A stretch of 64,000 bases of DNA from Euclidia mi. Lineage: Eukaryota; Arthropoda; Insecta; Lepidoptera; Erebidae. Below, piece by piece: positions 32,446 through 42,607 of the stretch. Both the position numbers and the translations under genes were made by a program. Location of the stretch: assembly GCA_944739405.2 (NCBI GenBank), contig OX123190.2, positions 59,291,805 through 59,355,804 of the forward strand. The letters are read 5' to 3'. How positions within the stretch are numbered: position 1 is the stretch's first letter; each line of letters starts with the position of its first letter. Under the pieces are notes generated by a model, which ran no database searches, was not told where the DNA came from, and worked only from the letters and a program-made list of their open reading frames with translations.

Positions 32446-34860
32446 ATGGAGTTCCGCCAAGTGACGCCTGATTCAATCAACTATATCAAATCAGCAAGCA
32501 TAGCTGTACAGGCGAAATTATACATCAAACTTACGAAGCAACACCGGGTCGCATGTCAAAACGTGTGGTTCAATCAGAAATGTAAATATTACAATGTCAT
32601 TCCAAATTATATTACTATACGTTCCAATACGCACAGTCGGGCCGCCAATATAGCGATACAAAAAGCTCAAAAAATTTGGCTAGGTGAAGAGGCAAGACGT
32701 TGGTTTACGGTTCGCGATAATTTAAAACTACATTTAAAAATACTGCACTTAGAACTTTCATTCAAGTTACACAATGTCGAGTTCGATTTATTAGACCAAA
32801 AAGCTAGGGAATTAGCGTCAACTGTAGCTCACGAGAAATACATCATTCAAAGTAGGAAGTTACAAGAACTGATAGGAAGAATAACACCACCTTCAGACTA
32901 TACTGGCAACACCACTTGTAATCATCAATTTCATCCCAGAATAAAGAATCTTTCGAACACCATTTTCACACGTGACGAGAACTCACTTTTGGAGAAGGGA
33001 TTAAAGTATAGTATTCCTCAAAAAGTTACGCAATATTCTTTGGAAACATTGGCGGTGGATGCAGAAATAGCTATTACCAGAAATAAAAAAGATAACATAG
33101 TCAAGAGTTTAGCTGCCCAGCAGTTAAAAACATACAAATCGACTAATTTCATTAACTGCGAATTAAAAATATATAAATCCATCCAAAATAAAATTCAACA
33201 AAATGATTTGGTGGTAAATAAGGCGGATAAAGGCAACACCGTAGTAATTATGTCTAGATTGCAGTATAATAGCAAAGTACAAGATGTAATACACACCGAA
33301 GATTTCCAGCGTCTGCCCTACGATCCTACCAAACGATTTCATGCAGAATTAAAACTCAGTATCAAGTCAAGTACTTACCTTTTTCCACAAAACTGCTATT
33401 TAGCGAAAAGTCTTATACCGATGAACCCTCAGTGTCCGCTGTTGTATGGTTTACCAAAAATACATAAAGATCAGGTGCCCATCCGTCCAGTCGTCTCATA
33501 TGTCAACGCTCCAGCTTATAAATTAGCGAAATATTTAAACGGATTGATTAAAGAGAAGACGTCATTCACCTCAAAATACAGCCTGAAAAATAGTTATGAT
33601 TTGATTAGCAAAATAAAACACATCTGTCTACCTAGAAACACAAAACTCGTGTCTTTGGATGTAAAAAGCTTATTTACAAATGTCCCGTATAAAGAATGTT
33701 TAGTTATAATTAAAAATCTGCTGGGAAGAAATAGAATACACCCAGAACAGATTCAGAATATTTTGAAATTAACCGAGTTATGCAGTAAACAAAATTATTT
33801 TCAATTCAACAACGAGTACTACTTACAGAAGGAGGGTTTGGCCATGGGTTCACCGCTTAGTCCGTTGTTAGCAGATATCTTTATGAATAACTACGAACAC
33901 GAGCATTTGGTAAAAGAACCGAACATCTTATATTATTATAGATTCGTGGACGATATTTTGCTGGCTTGGAAGGGCACAGAACGTCAGCTTCACTGTTTTC
34001 TTACAAGAATTAATAGTATACACCCCAAAATTAAGTTCGAATTGGAGATAGAACAAAACAGCTCAATAAACTTCTTAGATTTGACTATCAAAAGGGAGGG
34101 TACCTCACACTCATTTGAAATTTATCGTAAACCGACGTATACAGATAGTACAATACCAGCATCGTCCTGTCATCCATCGCAACACAAAATGGCAGCATTT
34201 CACAGTATGATTCATAGATTATTAAATGTACCACTGAATATAGAATCATATAACAGAGAATTAAATATTATTTATCATATAGCTCAATCCAACGGGTATA
34301 GTAAACGCCTAATTGACAAGATGATTAGAGGAAAACAACTTAGAATGTCCAAGTCACTTTTATATCCCTCTATAAAAGAACCTATAAATAATACCGCTGT
34401 TCTTACCTATTTTGGAAGCATAACTGACCGTATGGCGCGTATACTGAGGAGGAACGGTATCAGATCAGCCTATAAACCATACAAAACGTTAAAATTTCTT
34501 TGCAATGGTAAAGATAAAGTATGCAAGAACAAAAAGTCCGGTATTTACTGCTTAACATGCGACCAATGCCAAAATAAGTACATAGGACAGACGGGTCGAA
34601 GTTTTGAGCTGAGATATAAAGAACATTTAGCGGCGTTTAGAAATAACCAGCCGGAAACGTCTCATTTTGCCGAACATTTACTTGAATCGGGTCATACCTT
34701 AAATAGCGGACATTCATTTGACGTCATACACACTTGTCAAAAGGGTATTAGAATGTGCGTATTGGAACAATTAGAGATTTTAAAGCGGGACAAGCATACA
34801 TTACTGAACGATCAAACCAACTTTAACCCCATTGCTGAATATATTCGCACACCGTCATAA
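32446..34860 (+). CDS. Penelope-like reverse transcriptase with GIY-YIG endonuclease, 804 aa (right copy)
   Basis: Same architecture as the left copy: N-terminal basic region, PLE RT with motif A near 403-414 and VDD at 501-503, and GIY-YIG nuclease from about 695. Visible differences from the left protein are E at 81 and T at 738. Everything else in the translation agrees, so both copies are of the same age and possibly from one integration. The start codon follows the pseudo-LTR directly. The last codons (from about 787) run into the downstream pseudo-LTR, which supplies the stop. Confidence 0.95.
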   Translation: MEFRQVTPDSINYIKSASIAVQAKLYIKLTKQHRVACQNVWFNQKCKYYNVIPNYITIRSNTHSRAANIAIQKAQKIWLGEEARRWFTVRDNLKLHLKILHLELSFKLHNVEFDLLDQKARELASTVAHEKYIIQSRKLQELIGRITPPSDYTGNTTCNHQFHPRIKNLSNTIFTRDENSLLEKGLKYSIPQKVTQYSLETLAVDAEIAITRNKKDNIVKSLAAQQLKTYKSTNFINCELKIYKSIQNKIQQNDLVVNKADKGNTVVIMSRLQYNSKVQDVIHTEDFQRLPYDPTKRFHAELKLSIKSSTYLFPQNCYLAKSLIPMNPQCPLLYGLPKIHKDQVPIRPVVSYVNAPAYKLAKYLNGLIKEKTSFTSKYSLKNSYDLISKIKHICLPRNTKLVSLDVKSLFTNVPYKECLVIIKNLLGRNRIHPEQIQNILKLTELCSKQNYFQFNNEYYLQKEGLAMGSPLSPLLADIFMNNYEHEHLVKEPNILYYYRFVDDILLAWKGTERQLHCFLTRINSIHPKIKFELEIEQNSSINFLDLTIKREGTSHSFEIYRKPTYTDSTIPASSCHPSQHKMAAFHSMIHRLLNVPLNIESYNRELNIIYHIAQSNGYSKRLIDKMIRGKQLRMSKSLLYPSIKEPINNTAVLTYFGSITDRMARILRRNGIRSAYKPYKTLKFLCNGKDKVCKNKKSGIYCLTCDQCQNKYIGQTGRSFELRYKEHLAAFRNNQPETSHFAEHLLESGHTLNSGHSFDVIHTCQKGIRMCVLEQLEILKRDKHTLLNDQTNFNPIAEYIRTPS

Positions 34861-35218
34861 TGACTCACATCAGTCGAGCAACGGAGGGAGGGGATTAGAA
34901 AGTACAATCGTTTATAATACATGCCCACGGTTGGAAAGCGCTCAGTCGTTGCCCATCGTTCCTGAGGATGCCTCGTGCAGAGGCGAAACACGTGTCGAAG
35001 AATAGTCGGCGCATACAGCGGGATACTGCAAGTCAGGTATCTTCCTGGAACCCATACCATTCCTATATCCCTTATCCTTTTAGAGGAGTTCGATATTGTC
35101 AACCTTTTTCTATTGCAATAGTTGGGGTGGTCAATTCGAGGGTGCGTGGTGGGTTCCTCTTTTCTTCCATTAGGTTACAATGGAGTTCCGCCAAGTAACG
35201 CCTGATTCAATCAACTAT
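34805..35218 (+). repeat. PLE outer pseudo-LTR, right, plus the start of a truncated tandem copy
   Basis: Repeats 32066-32445 without the five-base insert, then continues with 42 bases of the ORF start (35177-35218). One substitution is seen there: 'caagtaacg' against 'caagtgacg' at 32459. This overhang shows the template RNA or cDNA extended beyond a single unit. Confidence 0.88.
34962..34996 (+). ncRNA. Hammerhead-ribozyme-like motif (PLE outer right repeat)
   Basis: Same core, stem II and GTGTC end as 32228-32262. It lies just downstream of the ORF stop at 34860. Confidence 0.65.
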
Positions 35219-36146
35219 AAAAATATAGGAGTCTTGCGTAGCGGGGCTCCGTCAACGTAACTTCATAAACATCACCAAAGTTCCGGTTTTTCGTTTTATC
35301 AAATTGGTCACTGTAATACATTCGTAAGTCTGTGTGACTGATTAAGTCAATTGACCAATCAGACTATGCGGAGCTTCCACCACAAACTCAACTCATAACA
35401 AACCTAGGTTTCTTATAATATCACTATTGTGGCCCAGTGAAATTGCAACATCACTGTAAAGAGTCCGTCAAAAAAAAAAGGAACCAGTTGTTATTGACTA
35501 TAATCTGTGTAATTATAAATGTACTAAAAGAAATATTATGTCACGTTTTTTACTAATTCCCTGTGACATATATATGTATGTATATACAGATATATACCTA
35601 CATAATTATGTCGCAGGTATTTAGCCAAAAACGTGATATTATAATTTTACTAGTGACATTATAATTAAACAGATTATAGTCAATTGCTTGTATTACTTCC
35701 AATATAACGGGCTAGTTTCAGTGCCATTATACTTTCACTAGACCGATACAGTGAAATTGTAAGGCAGTGATATTTTGATAATAAAACTGGTTTAAGAAAG
35801 CCGTTAGATTGAGCGATCCCTGATTGGTTCGTTTTCGTTACCAGCTGTTTTAAACATAGAGTTAGGAAATAAGAGAAAGGTTTTTGAAAACCAACCACCT
35901 TAATAGTGTAGGGGTCATACTATGTAACGTGTAACAATTTGCAGAATTGCAATAATGTGATGGCGCGACGCGAGCGGCAGTAAGCCTCGAGCCAATTAGG
36001 ACGTTGTACTTAACTGTGGAAAAATATATTGCGATATTAACAGTATACCATCTATCATTTATTTCCACCACCTGTAGGCAATAAGGGGCTAACTCACACT
36101 GGTGACCCCTGTGAAAAGGTGGTGTTGAGAGTGGTTTTAGCTGTCG

Positions 36147-36590
36147 TGATTGTAAAAAAAGAAATTTCGTTCATAAGTGTTGCTTTTGTAACCTATATGA
36201 ATAAATGACTTTGAATTTGAATTTATTAATAACTGTACAGTTGCTATTGTTCATCAGTTTGAATAAATCTGAATTTTCAAAATATGGACCGCTAGCTCTC
36301 AAAGACACAAAAAGATAATAATAATAGTCAGTAGCGAACGCTATTCGAACAGACAGGTTCCCAATAGAAAAATTGGCAGTTACTAATCAAATTTGTAATT
36401 TCAGTTCTTTATACACCACTGATTCATACGAAACGTATTTCTTGAGACTATATTGACTAGATTGAAATCTTAAAAGGTCGAAACACTAAACAAGCCCGCT
36501 CTGCTTTATCTTGTTAAATTGCTGACATTACTCATTAATCTTTTATAACATGTTTCGCATTTTTAAAACTGCGTTTGGCTTTACCATCGA
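36147..36590. repeat. Tandem unit, copy 3, truncated
   Basis: It follows the start of units 1 and 2 for about 440 bp and stops at 'tttaccatcgaa', where units 1 and 2 continue 'atctacttttt'. An R4-like LINE begins right after. A 20-base phrase around 'gacaggttcccaatag' (36352) is repeated at 36592-36609 at the junction. Confidence 0.85.
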
Positions 36591-36609
36591 ACTGACAGGT
36601 TCCCAATAG

Positions 36610-37790
36610 TCGACGGTCTATAAACTTTTTACATCCATTTTGAGAACCAAACTGGCCAAACATATATATACTAACAAAATCATGTCCAGTTCTCAAAATA
36701 GATGTAAAAGTGGGTCGCGTGGTACTAAAGAGCTACTCCTTATAGACATGACCATTAGCCAACAGGTTCGCCGTAGCCGAAAGGATCTAGCGACATGCTG
36801 GATAGATTATAAGAAGGCCTACGACTCTGTGCCACATACATGGCTCTTGAGAGTGCTAGAGTTGTACAAAGTTGATCCAACTCTATGCACTTTCCTGAAG
36901 ACGTGTATGTGGCAGTGGAGTACGGTTCTTCGCTATCCAGGATATCGATAGACTCTCGGATGCGGCGATCCTATAAAAATCCAACGAGGGATCTTCCAAG
37001 GTGACAGTTTGAGTCCCTTGTGGTTTTGTCTAGCGCCGAATCCTCTTAGCACTTTGCTCGAGAATTCAGGGCTAGGCTATCGGTTGCACAGCAGAGGTCA
37101 AGTAATATCTCACCTTCTTTTCATGGATGACTTAAAACTATTTGCCTCCACTGACCTCCAGTTGACAGAGTTAATAAAGGTAACTGAAAACATTAGTAAG
37201 TCTATCAAGATGGAGTTCGGTGTAGATAAATGTGCGGTCTTGCATGTAAAGAAGGGTAGAGTTGTTGATGGTATAGAACTTTCAGATTTCACACAACTTA
37301 GATCTCTCTCTGCAACCGAAAGCTACAAATATCTAGGTATGTCGCAGGCACTAGGTATTGCTAAGGCTGGCATGAAACAGGCGTTGCAGGAGCGCTTCTT
37401 TGGCCGTCTGAGAAAAATCTTAAATAGTTTTTTATCAGGCGGCAACAGGGTGCGCGCCTGTAACGGTTGGGCCATGCCAGTCTTGATGTACTCCTTCGGC
37501 ATACTTAGGTGAACTCAAACAGAACTTGATGACTTCGATAGAAAAGTCCGTTGTCTACTGACTACATACCGGATGCATCACCCGCGGTCGTCAGTAATGA
37601 GATTGTACATCCCGCGGAAGTGCGGGGGTCGCGGCTTCTTAAGTGTCAAGACCCTCCATAACCGCGAGGTGTGCAATCTCAGGGAATATTTTCTCAGCAC
37701 TGACGCGGGTGTCCACCGTGATGTGGTCACTGTGGACAAGGACTTATCCCGCTGGGTCTGGCTAAGGAGAACTGGCGCAAACCTGCCGTA
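36610..37790 (+). pseudogene. R4/Dong-like reverse transcriptase fragment
   Basis: Frame 1 (36640-36951) shows 'RGTKELLLIDMTISQQVRR' and motif A 'CWIDYKKAYDSVPHTWLL'. After a stop and frame change, 37009-37512 gives the motif B remnant 'FQGDSLSPLWFCLAPNPLS', then motif C 'LLFMDDLKLFAS' (FMDD, not YADD) and 'MEFGVDKCAVLHVKKG'. 37573-37791 gives 'RMHHPRSSVMRLYIPRKCGG' and 'VWLRRTGANLP', then runs into the inserted TIR element. Close relative of 62542-63897 in this window. Not translatable as one protein. Confidence 0.82.
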
Positions 37791-39361
37791 AGGTAAAGGC
37801 TCCTAATACCGAGGTATTTCATGACATTTGGAAGCAAGCAGGAACAATAAGCATTTGAAAATATTTTAGCCTATTTAAAAATATTTTTTCAGCTAAAATG
37901 GACATTATTTTTTTTTAACTTCTATTATTATGTGTCTTTTCAAAAGATTTTTCATGAAAAAAAAAATATATAGCAAAGTCGATTTTTCCTAATTCCGAGG
38001 TATTTTCAGGCTTGAAACCTAATACCGCGGTAGTCGGTTCCTAATTTCGAGGTAGAATAAAAAGGAGTTAATTGGTTTCGTACAGCAATTTTATAAGTTA
38101 AATAATAATAGTAAAATAGTAGTGCTATTTTTTGAAAATATGCTCCTACTCTAGTCACAAAGGAGTTTATAAATAAAATAATAAATGTTTTAAAAAGTTT
38201 TATTACATTTCAAGTAGATAGTTTACTTATTCTAAATTATTAATAACACACATATTCATTCATATAAAATTTGAATATATCTTAGTAGGTAGGTATCCAA
38301 AATTCGGCTAAGCGCAAACGCTAAATTGTAGCGGGGTGGCCGGCGCGTGTATAAAGGATTCCGATATGGCGCGAAAGTTTTGGTTTAAGGAACCCTTAAA
38401 TATTATTTGTGGTTGCCATATACCTCGGTATAAGGCTCTATGAAGATCCTTATACGGAGGCATACCCTTGGTATTAGGAGCTCATAGAGCCTAACACCGA
38501 GGTATACAAAAATCCTACCTCGGAAGTAGGAGAAATTCCTGTAATTTGTAATCCTAATTCCGAACCATAAAAATTCGGCCGAATAAATAACTTATTCAAT
38601 TCTTATTGGTACCAACATTTCTGTGATTGAAAAGTGTTAATATCACTCAAAACCTGTACAAAATAATTACATTTTACTAGACTATAAAGAGCTACTTCTT
38701 ATTTAGGCCTTTTAAAGAAAATGTTGTTTTCTGGATCATGTTTGACAACATTTGATAAGATTTCTATCCAATAAAACAAACCACGGAATTAGGTATTTAC
38801 TTCGAAAGAATATTAATAATTTTAAATGAACAAACGCCTCATTAAAAAAAATATTGTATTAAAAGTAATAAGCAAGTGAATACGATGTAGTGTTTCTCCT
38901 ATTACCGATGGTACCTCCGAATTAGGAATTATGCTTAAAAAACGTACCCTAACTCCGAGGTATTTTGCTTTATAATTTTAGATACTAAATCAATTTAAAA
39001 CATAGATTATTATATATATCTTGATAAATATGGCAAGTAAAATAACACAAAATACTGACAAATTGCTTACCTTCAACACCTTATGTTAAAATCACAACAA
39101 AAACTTACGTTAAAAAAATGAGCTCACTTACCTAACAGGATCCGTGTTTATGTGAAAAAACCACTCGCGTCGACGCCGTGGCAGAGACTGATTGATTTTA
39201 GCTAGTTGCTCCTGGGTTACACTTACGAACTTAACCTATGTGAGCAAGTTTGAAACATGGAATGAGTGAATCCTGTTTTTAAGTAGTTACATAATAATAT
39301 TCAAAAGATAAGAACGAAAACAAACCGATTTTGACTACCTCGGTATTAGGAGCCTTTACCT
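37791..39361. mobile_element. 1571-bp TIR transposon without ORF, packed with a repeated 15-bp motif
   Basis: Terminal inverted repeats of 26-27 bp start AGGTAAAGGCTCCTAATACC at 37791 and end with the reverse complement at 39361. TA flanks both sides (37789-37790 and 39362-39363), suggesting a TA target. Within it, matches to CCTAATNCCGAGGTA occur near 37802, 37988, 38018, 38040, 38448, 38490, 38553, 38898 and 38948. In the opposite orientation they occur near 38421, 38463, 38516, 38779, 38912 and 39336. No protein-coding potential is visible, so it is non-autonomous. The superfamily is not recognised. The copies look like multiple transposase-binding sites. Confidence 0.85.
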
Positions 39362-39365
39362 TACT

Positions 39366-40139
39366 TGGTGTTGAGGAGCGCAAGGAGGTATGGAAAGGTA
39401 AAGAACTGCATGGACGTTTTTAAAGCGCCCTGCGTGGACCCGATGTAGACTTACTTTTGGCGATCTTTTCGCCGAAACAGAAGGTTTTGTCTTTGCGATT
39501 ATGGACGAGGTTGTCTTGACGAATAACTACCGGAAGTATATCCTGAGGGATGGGACGGTTGACATATGTCGGGCATGTCACCAGCCTGGTGAATCTCTCA
39601 GACATATAGTATCTGGTTGTTCTCGTCTTGCCAACGGCGAATATTTACATATGACAACCAGGAACCAACCATAGGAACTTACCTAAAAGTACAATCTTGT
39701 AGACTCTGAGATACCGTACTACAGGCATGTGCCCGACCCAGTTCTTGAAAATGGTCGTGCCACCATGTATTGGGATCGATCTATCATTACTGATAGAACT
39801 ATTATGGCTAACAAGCCAGACATAGTAGTGATAGATCGATCTAAGCGCCTTGCAATGATCATTGATGTCACCATTCCCCATGACGAGAATCTCGTGAAAG
39901 CCGAGAAAGATAAACAAATAAAATATTTGGATTTGGCTCATGAGATTGTCGACATGTGGGATGTGGACTCGGCGATCATTGTACCGATAGTCGTGTCAGT
40001 TAATGGTCTCATTGCCAAGAGCCTTGATCACTACCTCAAGAGGCTCGCGTTAGACGGCTGGATTAAGTACTCTATACAGAAGGCAGTATTGCTGGCCACG
40101 GCTCGTATCGTTAGGAGGTTCCTCTCTCTGGAGCCCTAA
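39366..40139 (+). pseudogene. R4/Dong-like C-terminal region: CCHC knuckle and REL endonuclease
   Basis: Just after the inserted TIR element, 'LGVEERKEVWKGKELHGRF' resumes the LINE. Further on, 'ICRACHQPGESLRHIVSGC' (about 39565-39620) is a C-x2-C...H...C knuckle. The frame then breaks near 39675. 39729-40139 encodes 136 aa with 'NKPDIVVIDRSKRLAMIIDV' and 'DENLVKAEKDKQIKYLDLA', the PD...D...K pattern of a restriction-like endonuclease. It ends 'VRRFLSLEP' and a stop. In an active element this domain nicks the target site. The final piece is uninterrupted but detached from its RT. Confidence 0.83.
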
Positions 40140-40689
40140 CCACCAGTAGCTTGGTCCCTGCACCCGATACCGGTAAGCCCCGTAATTTTATTTTATATTT
40201 TTATATTTGTTTTTTCTAAATAACATAGAAATGTAAAATATTATTATAAGAGAAGGTTAAAATAAAGATAACTGACTTATTATTATAATATTCTACCACA
40301 TTCACACAACACCATCTAGTCCCAAACTAAGCAGAGCTTGTACTAAATGTTATGGGAATGTTTGCTTCGTGAAAAGCTGAATGCGGTTGAGCGTTGGCTT
40401 CAAAACGGCGACAGCTTTAAGCCGTTTACCAAAGAGATTGGATATATACATAGAGGTAGTCCTAGTAGGTACTTACAAATTGACTACAGTCGACTGACGT
40501 GTAAGATACAATTTAGACAATTTATGCCATCAAATTATATAACCTCAGTGATTCATCTTTTATGACAGTTCTGTCATAATTTTGAATTTAGCCGTATAAT
40601 ATTTATATCGACATTGTCGATTGTAAAATCCTAAAAAAATCTTATCGATATGTCTATCCACCGTATATTTTTACCTCGTTATTTTTTAG

Positions 40690-40882
40690 ATTTCCACGTG
40701 ATAAAGATGTACAAAATAAGTGGATTGCTGCAGTATGTTGTGGAGAAAATTGGGTGCCTAGAAAGCAGCATAGAATTTGTTCCAAGCATTTTACTGCGGA
40801 ATGTATTTATAGTAATGACAGATGGCGCAGATTAAAAGAAAATTCTGTGCCAACATTACTCCTCCCTTCTAAACGTATCAAT
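40690..40882 (+). CDS. THAP-type zinc-finger exon (partial)
   Basis: An open frame of 64 codons reads 'FPRDKDVQNKWIAAVCC', 'VPRKQHRICSKHFTAECI' and 'RRLKENSVPTLLLPSKR'. This is the C-terminal two thirds of a THAP domain: the invariant Trp after the FP motif, the C-x2-H pair in CSKH, and the VPTL variant of AVPTxF. It is preceded by ATTTTTTAG (splice acceptor) and followed by AAT/GTGAGT (splice donor), so it looks like an internal exon. The first Cys pair would be in an upstream exon, not seen. It may belong to a host THAP gene or a P-element-like transposase. There are no stops. Confidence 0.6.
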
Positions 40883-40903
40883 GTGAGTGTTTAAATAATT
40901 ACA

Positions 40904-41035
40904 TACATACATACATACATAGACTCACGCCTGTTTCCCCGAAGGGGTAGGCAGAGGCATATTAAACGCCCACTTTTCGCCAGTGTTTTGATCCCACGTA
41001 ATAGGTGGCGAGCCTATTGCCACTTATTGGGACAT
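40904..41035 (-). mobile_element. SINE (family A) 3' fragment, reverse orientation, with (CATA)n tail
   Basis: The (ACAT)n tail and 'agactcacgcctgtttcccc' through 'ccactttttcgccagtg' to 'gcgagcctattgccac' are the reverse of the body at 6806-7064. It lies 20 bp past the THAP exon donor. The near-identical copy is at 54314-54440. Confidence 0.75.
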
Positions 41036-41252
41036 TTTGTTTAAATAATTACTTGCTAATAATTAAAATATCAGCAACAGTAATGAATTCCGAAGCTTTT
41101 TCAAATTTGATTGATCATTCTCTCGAAAATACATTGTTTGATGGTCACAGATTTTTATTGATAAAGTGCATTAGTCAAACATATTTGAAAATTAGAATCC
41201 ATCATATTACAAAAAAATAAGAACTGTCTGCATTTCATACTGCATTTCATAC

Positions 41253-41346
41253 ATTAAATACTTGGGGATAATAATAGATGACAGACTCAACTGGAACTCC
41301 CACGCAGTGGCCATTACGGCTGCATGGCTGTTAGGATTAGAACAAT
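41253..41346 (+). pseudogene. Short LINE RT C-terminal fragment
   Basis: A frame of about 31 codons reads 'IKYLGIIIDDRLNWNSHA' and ends at a stop. This matches the post-RT 'KYLGV.ID..L.W..H' block of I/R1/jockey-type LINEs (compare VKYLGVQIDDGLRW in the intact LINE). Nothing else of this element is recognisable nearby. Confidence 0.6.
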
Positions 41347-41730
41347 GATTTACATACTTGGTTGGACCAAAACTTGGTTGTTCTTGTTCGACTAGTGGAC
41401 TAATAATGTGCCGATCCCACGATAAAATGGAAGGGCCAATCTAGCCACAACGTTTTCTCTCTAAATATTCTGTGTGTCACATGTATGATCGAAAAGTGTC
41501 CGATCCCGCACATACATTTTTTACACATAGATTTGTATTACGTACACTATGTAATGAGAAAATGTCAATAAAAAGTGATTATTGTTAATAACAAACCTTT
41601 GGGGACTATTCAAGGTTTTCACTAAATTATCTATTTTAACTTTAATTTTATGTGTTTTGCTTGATACAATCCATGCCTTTTCTTATAATGTGTCGATTAG
41701 GATAATATATGACCATTACTAAATTTACAA

Positions 41731-41985
41731 GACTGCCTCGTTGGTCTCGCGGCATAAATGTGCGCGTGGGATTGGGAGGTCTCGGGTTCGATTCCCGGGT
41801 CGGGCAAAATGTTATTGGGTTTTTCCGTTAGGAAATTCTCAGTAGCGGCTCGGATTCTGGTAATGTGCCCGTTACGGCAATAGGCTCGCCTCCTATTACG
41901 TGGGACCTAAAAATTCATGGTGAAATGTGGGTGTTATATCACACCTCTGCCTACCCCTTCGGGGATACAGGCGCGAGTCTATAAA
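41731..41985 (+). mobile_element. Full-length SINE (family A)
   Basis: Head 'gactgcctcgttggtctcgc' with B-box 'gggttcgattcccgg', body and 'ggggatacaggcgcgagtct' end match 6806-7064 throughout. The AT-rich tail is 'ataaaaatatat'. Confidence 0.8.
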
Positions 41986-42607
41986 AATATATATGACATT
42001 TACAGTTATCATAATGCCTAAAGCATGCGTTTTGCCTTATTCTTAATTGTTTACTTTCTCTAGCAAAAATGTGTAATTTGGGGAGAATTATATGAAAGTG
42101 ATTGTTGTTAATAACAAGCGTAAAGGAAAATACCATGAAAATTATAAAATAACGCTTCGAAAGAATAAGTGCTACTGAGTACCCATTTGAAACAAAAATA
42201 TATAAGTTCAGTTTAAAAATGCAAGTATGTGTAATAATTATTTAAAGACTGTCCATCAACTAGCGTTCTGACTGCTTTGAACACAAACTCACGGAATTTA
42301 AAATGTATAACATGTACATAATATACTTTACAAGTCTATTTAATTTTGAAGCTATATTGAAACTTTGATCGATATCGATAGCGGATTTGCTCAATCACTA
42401 TTAAATTAAAAAGTTACGATATTTGTGTTCAGATTGTCTTTAGCCTTAACTGTCAAATATAGTGCCATCTTCTTCTGGCAAATCTAATTTGTCATATGAG
42501 AGAAGAGTGTAGCTATATTCAATTTGTTCTTAAAAATATCGTTCCTTTCATGCTTTAGTTATCCTTCTGTGCCTTTTACGAAGGCAAATATTCTAAGGTA
42601 TGACAGT

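Larger units (their letters stand above)
28915..35218. mobile_element. Penelope-like element inserted as a head-to-head inverted dimer
   Basis: The left arm (28915-32041) and right arm (32050-35176) are near-perfect reverse complements around an 8-bp spacer. Each arm is long repeat, full-length ORF, long repeat, with ORF 5' ends facing the centre. The right side carries 42 extra bases (35177-35218) that repeat the ORF start, as in a head-to-tail tandem cut short. The flanks are AAAAATATAGGA at 28903-28914 and again at 35219-35230. The unoccupied site in unit 1 has one copy (25200-25211). So the whole 6.3-kb structure behaves as a single integration. Confidence 0.95.
26138..36146. repeat. Tandem unit, copy 2 (carries a PLE and a (TA)n insertion)
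   Basis: It repeats unit 1 in the same order and orientation with scattered substitutions. At 27701-27712 it is uninterrupted where unit 1 holds the LINE. It has two extra segments: about 180 bp around a (TA)n tract (27826-28007) and the Penelope dimer (28915-35218 plus one target copy). Without these its length is about 3.5 kb, equal to unit 1. Confidence 0.9.
36592..40200 (+). mobile_element. 5'-truncated R4/Dong-like (REL-endonuclease) LINE, split by another transposon
   Basis: Starts inside the RT region (the equivalent of about 62876 in the copy at 61278) and continues to the C-terminal endonuclease, ending near 40140 with an AT-rich 3' tail. 37791-39361 is foreign. Several stops and frame changes make it inactive. 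R4/Dong elements have a central RT followed by CCHC and PD-(D/E)XK-type nuclease, and this copy shows that order. Clade placement within the REL-endonuclease group is by motif only. Confidence 0.82.

Noticed and set aside
31627..32464. Short ORFs of 73-96 codons in the PLE repeats
   Set aside because: They lie across the pseudo-LTR and hammerhead motif on both strands and are repeated with the repeat. They are shadows of structured non-coding sequence.
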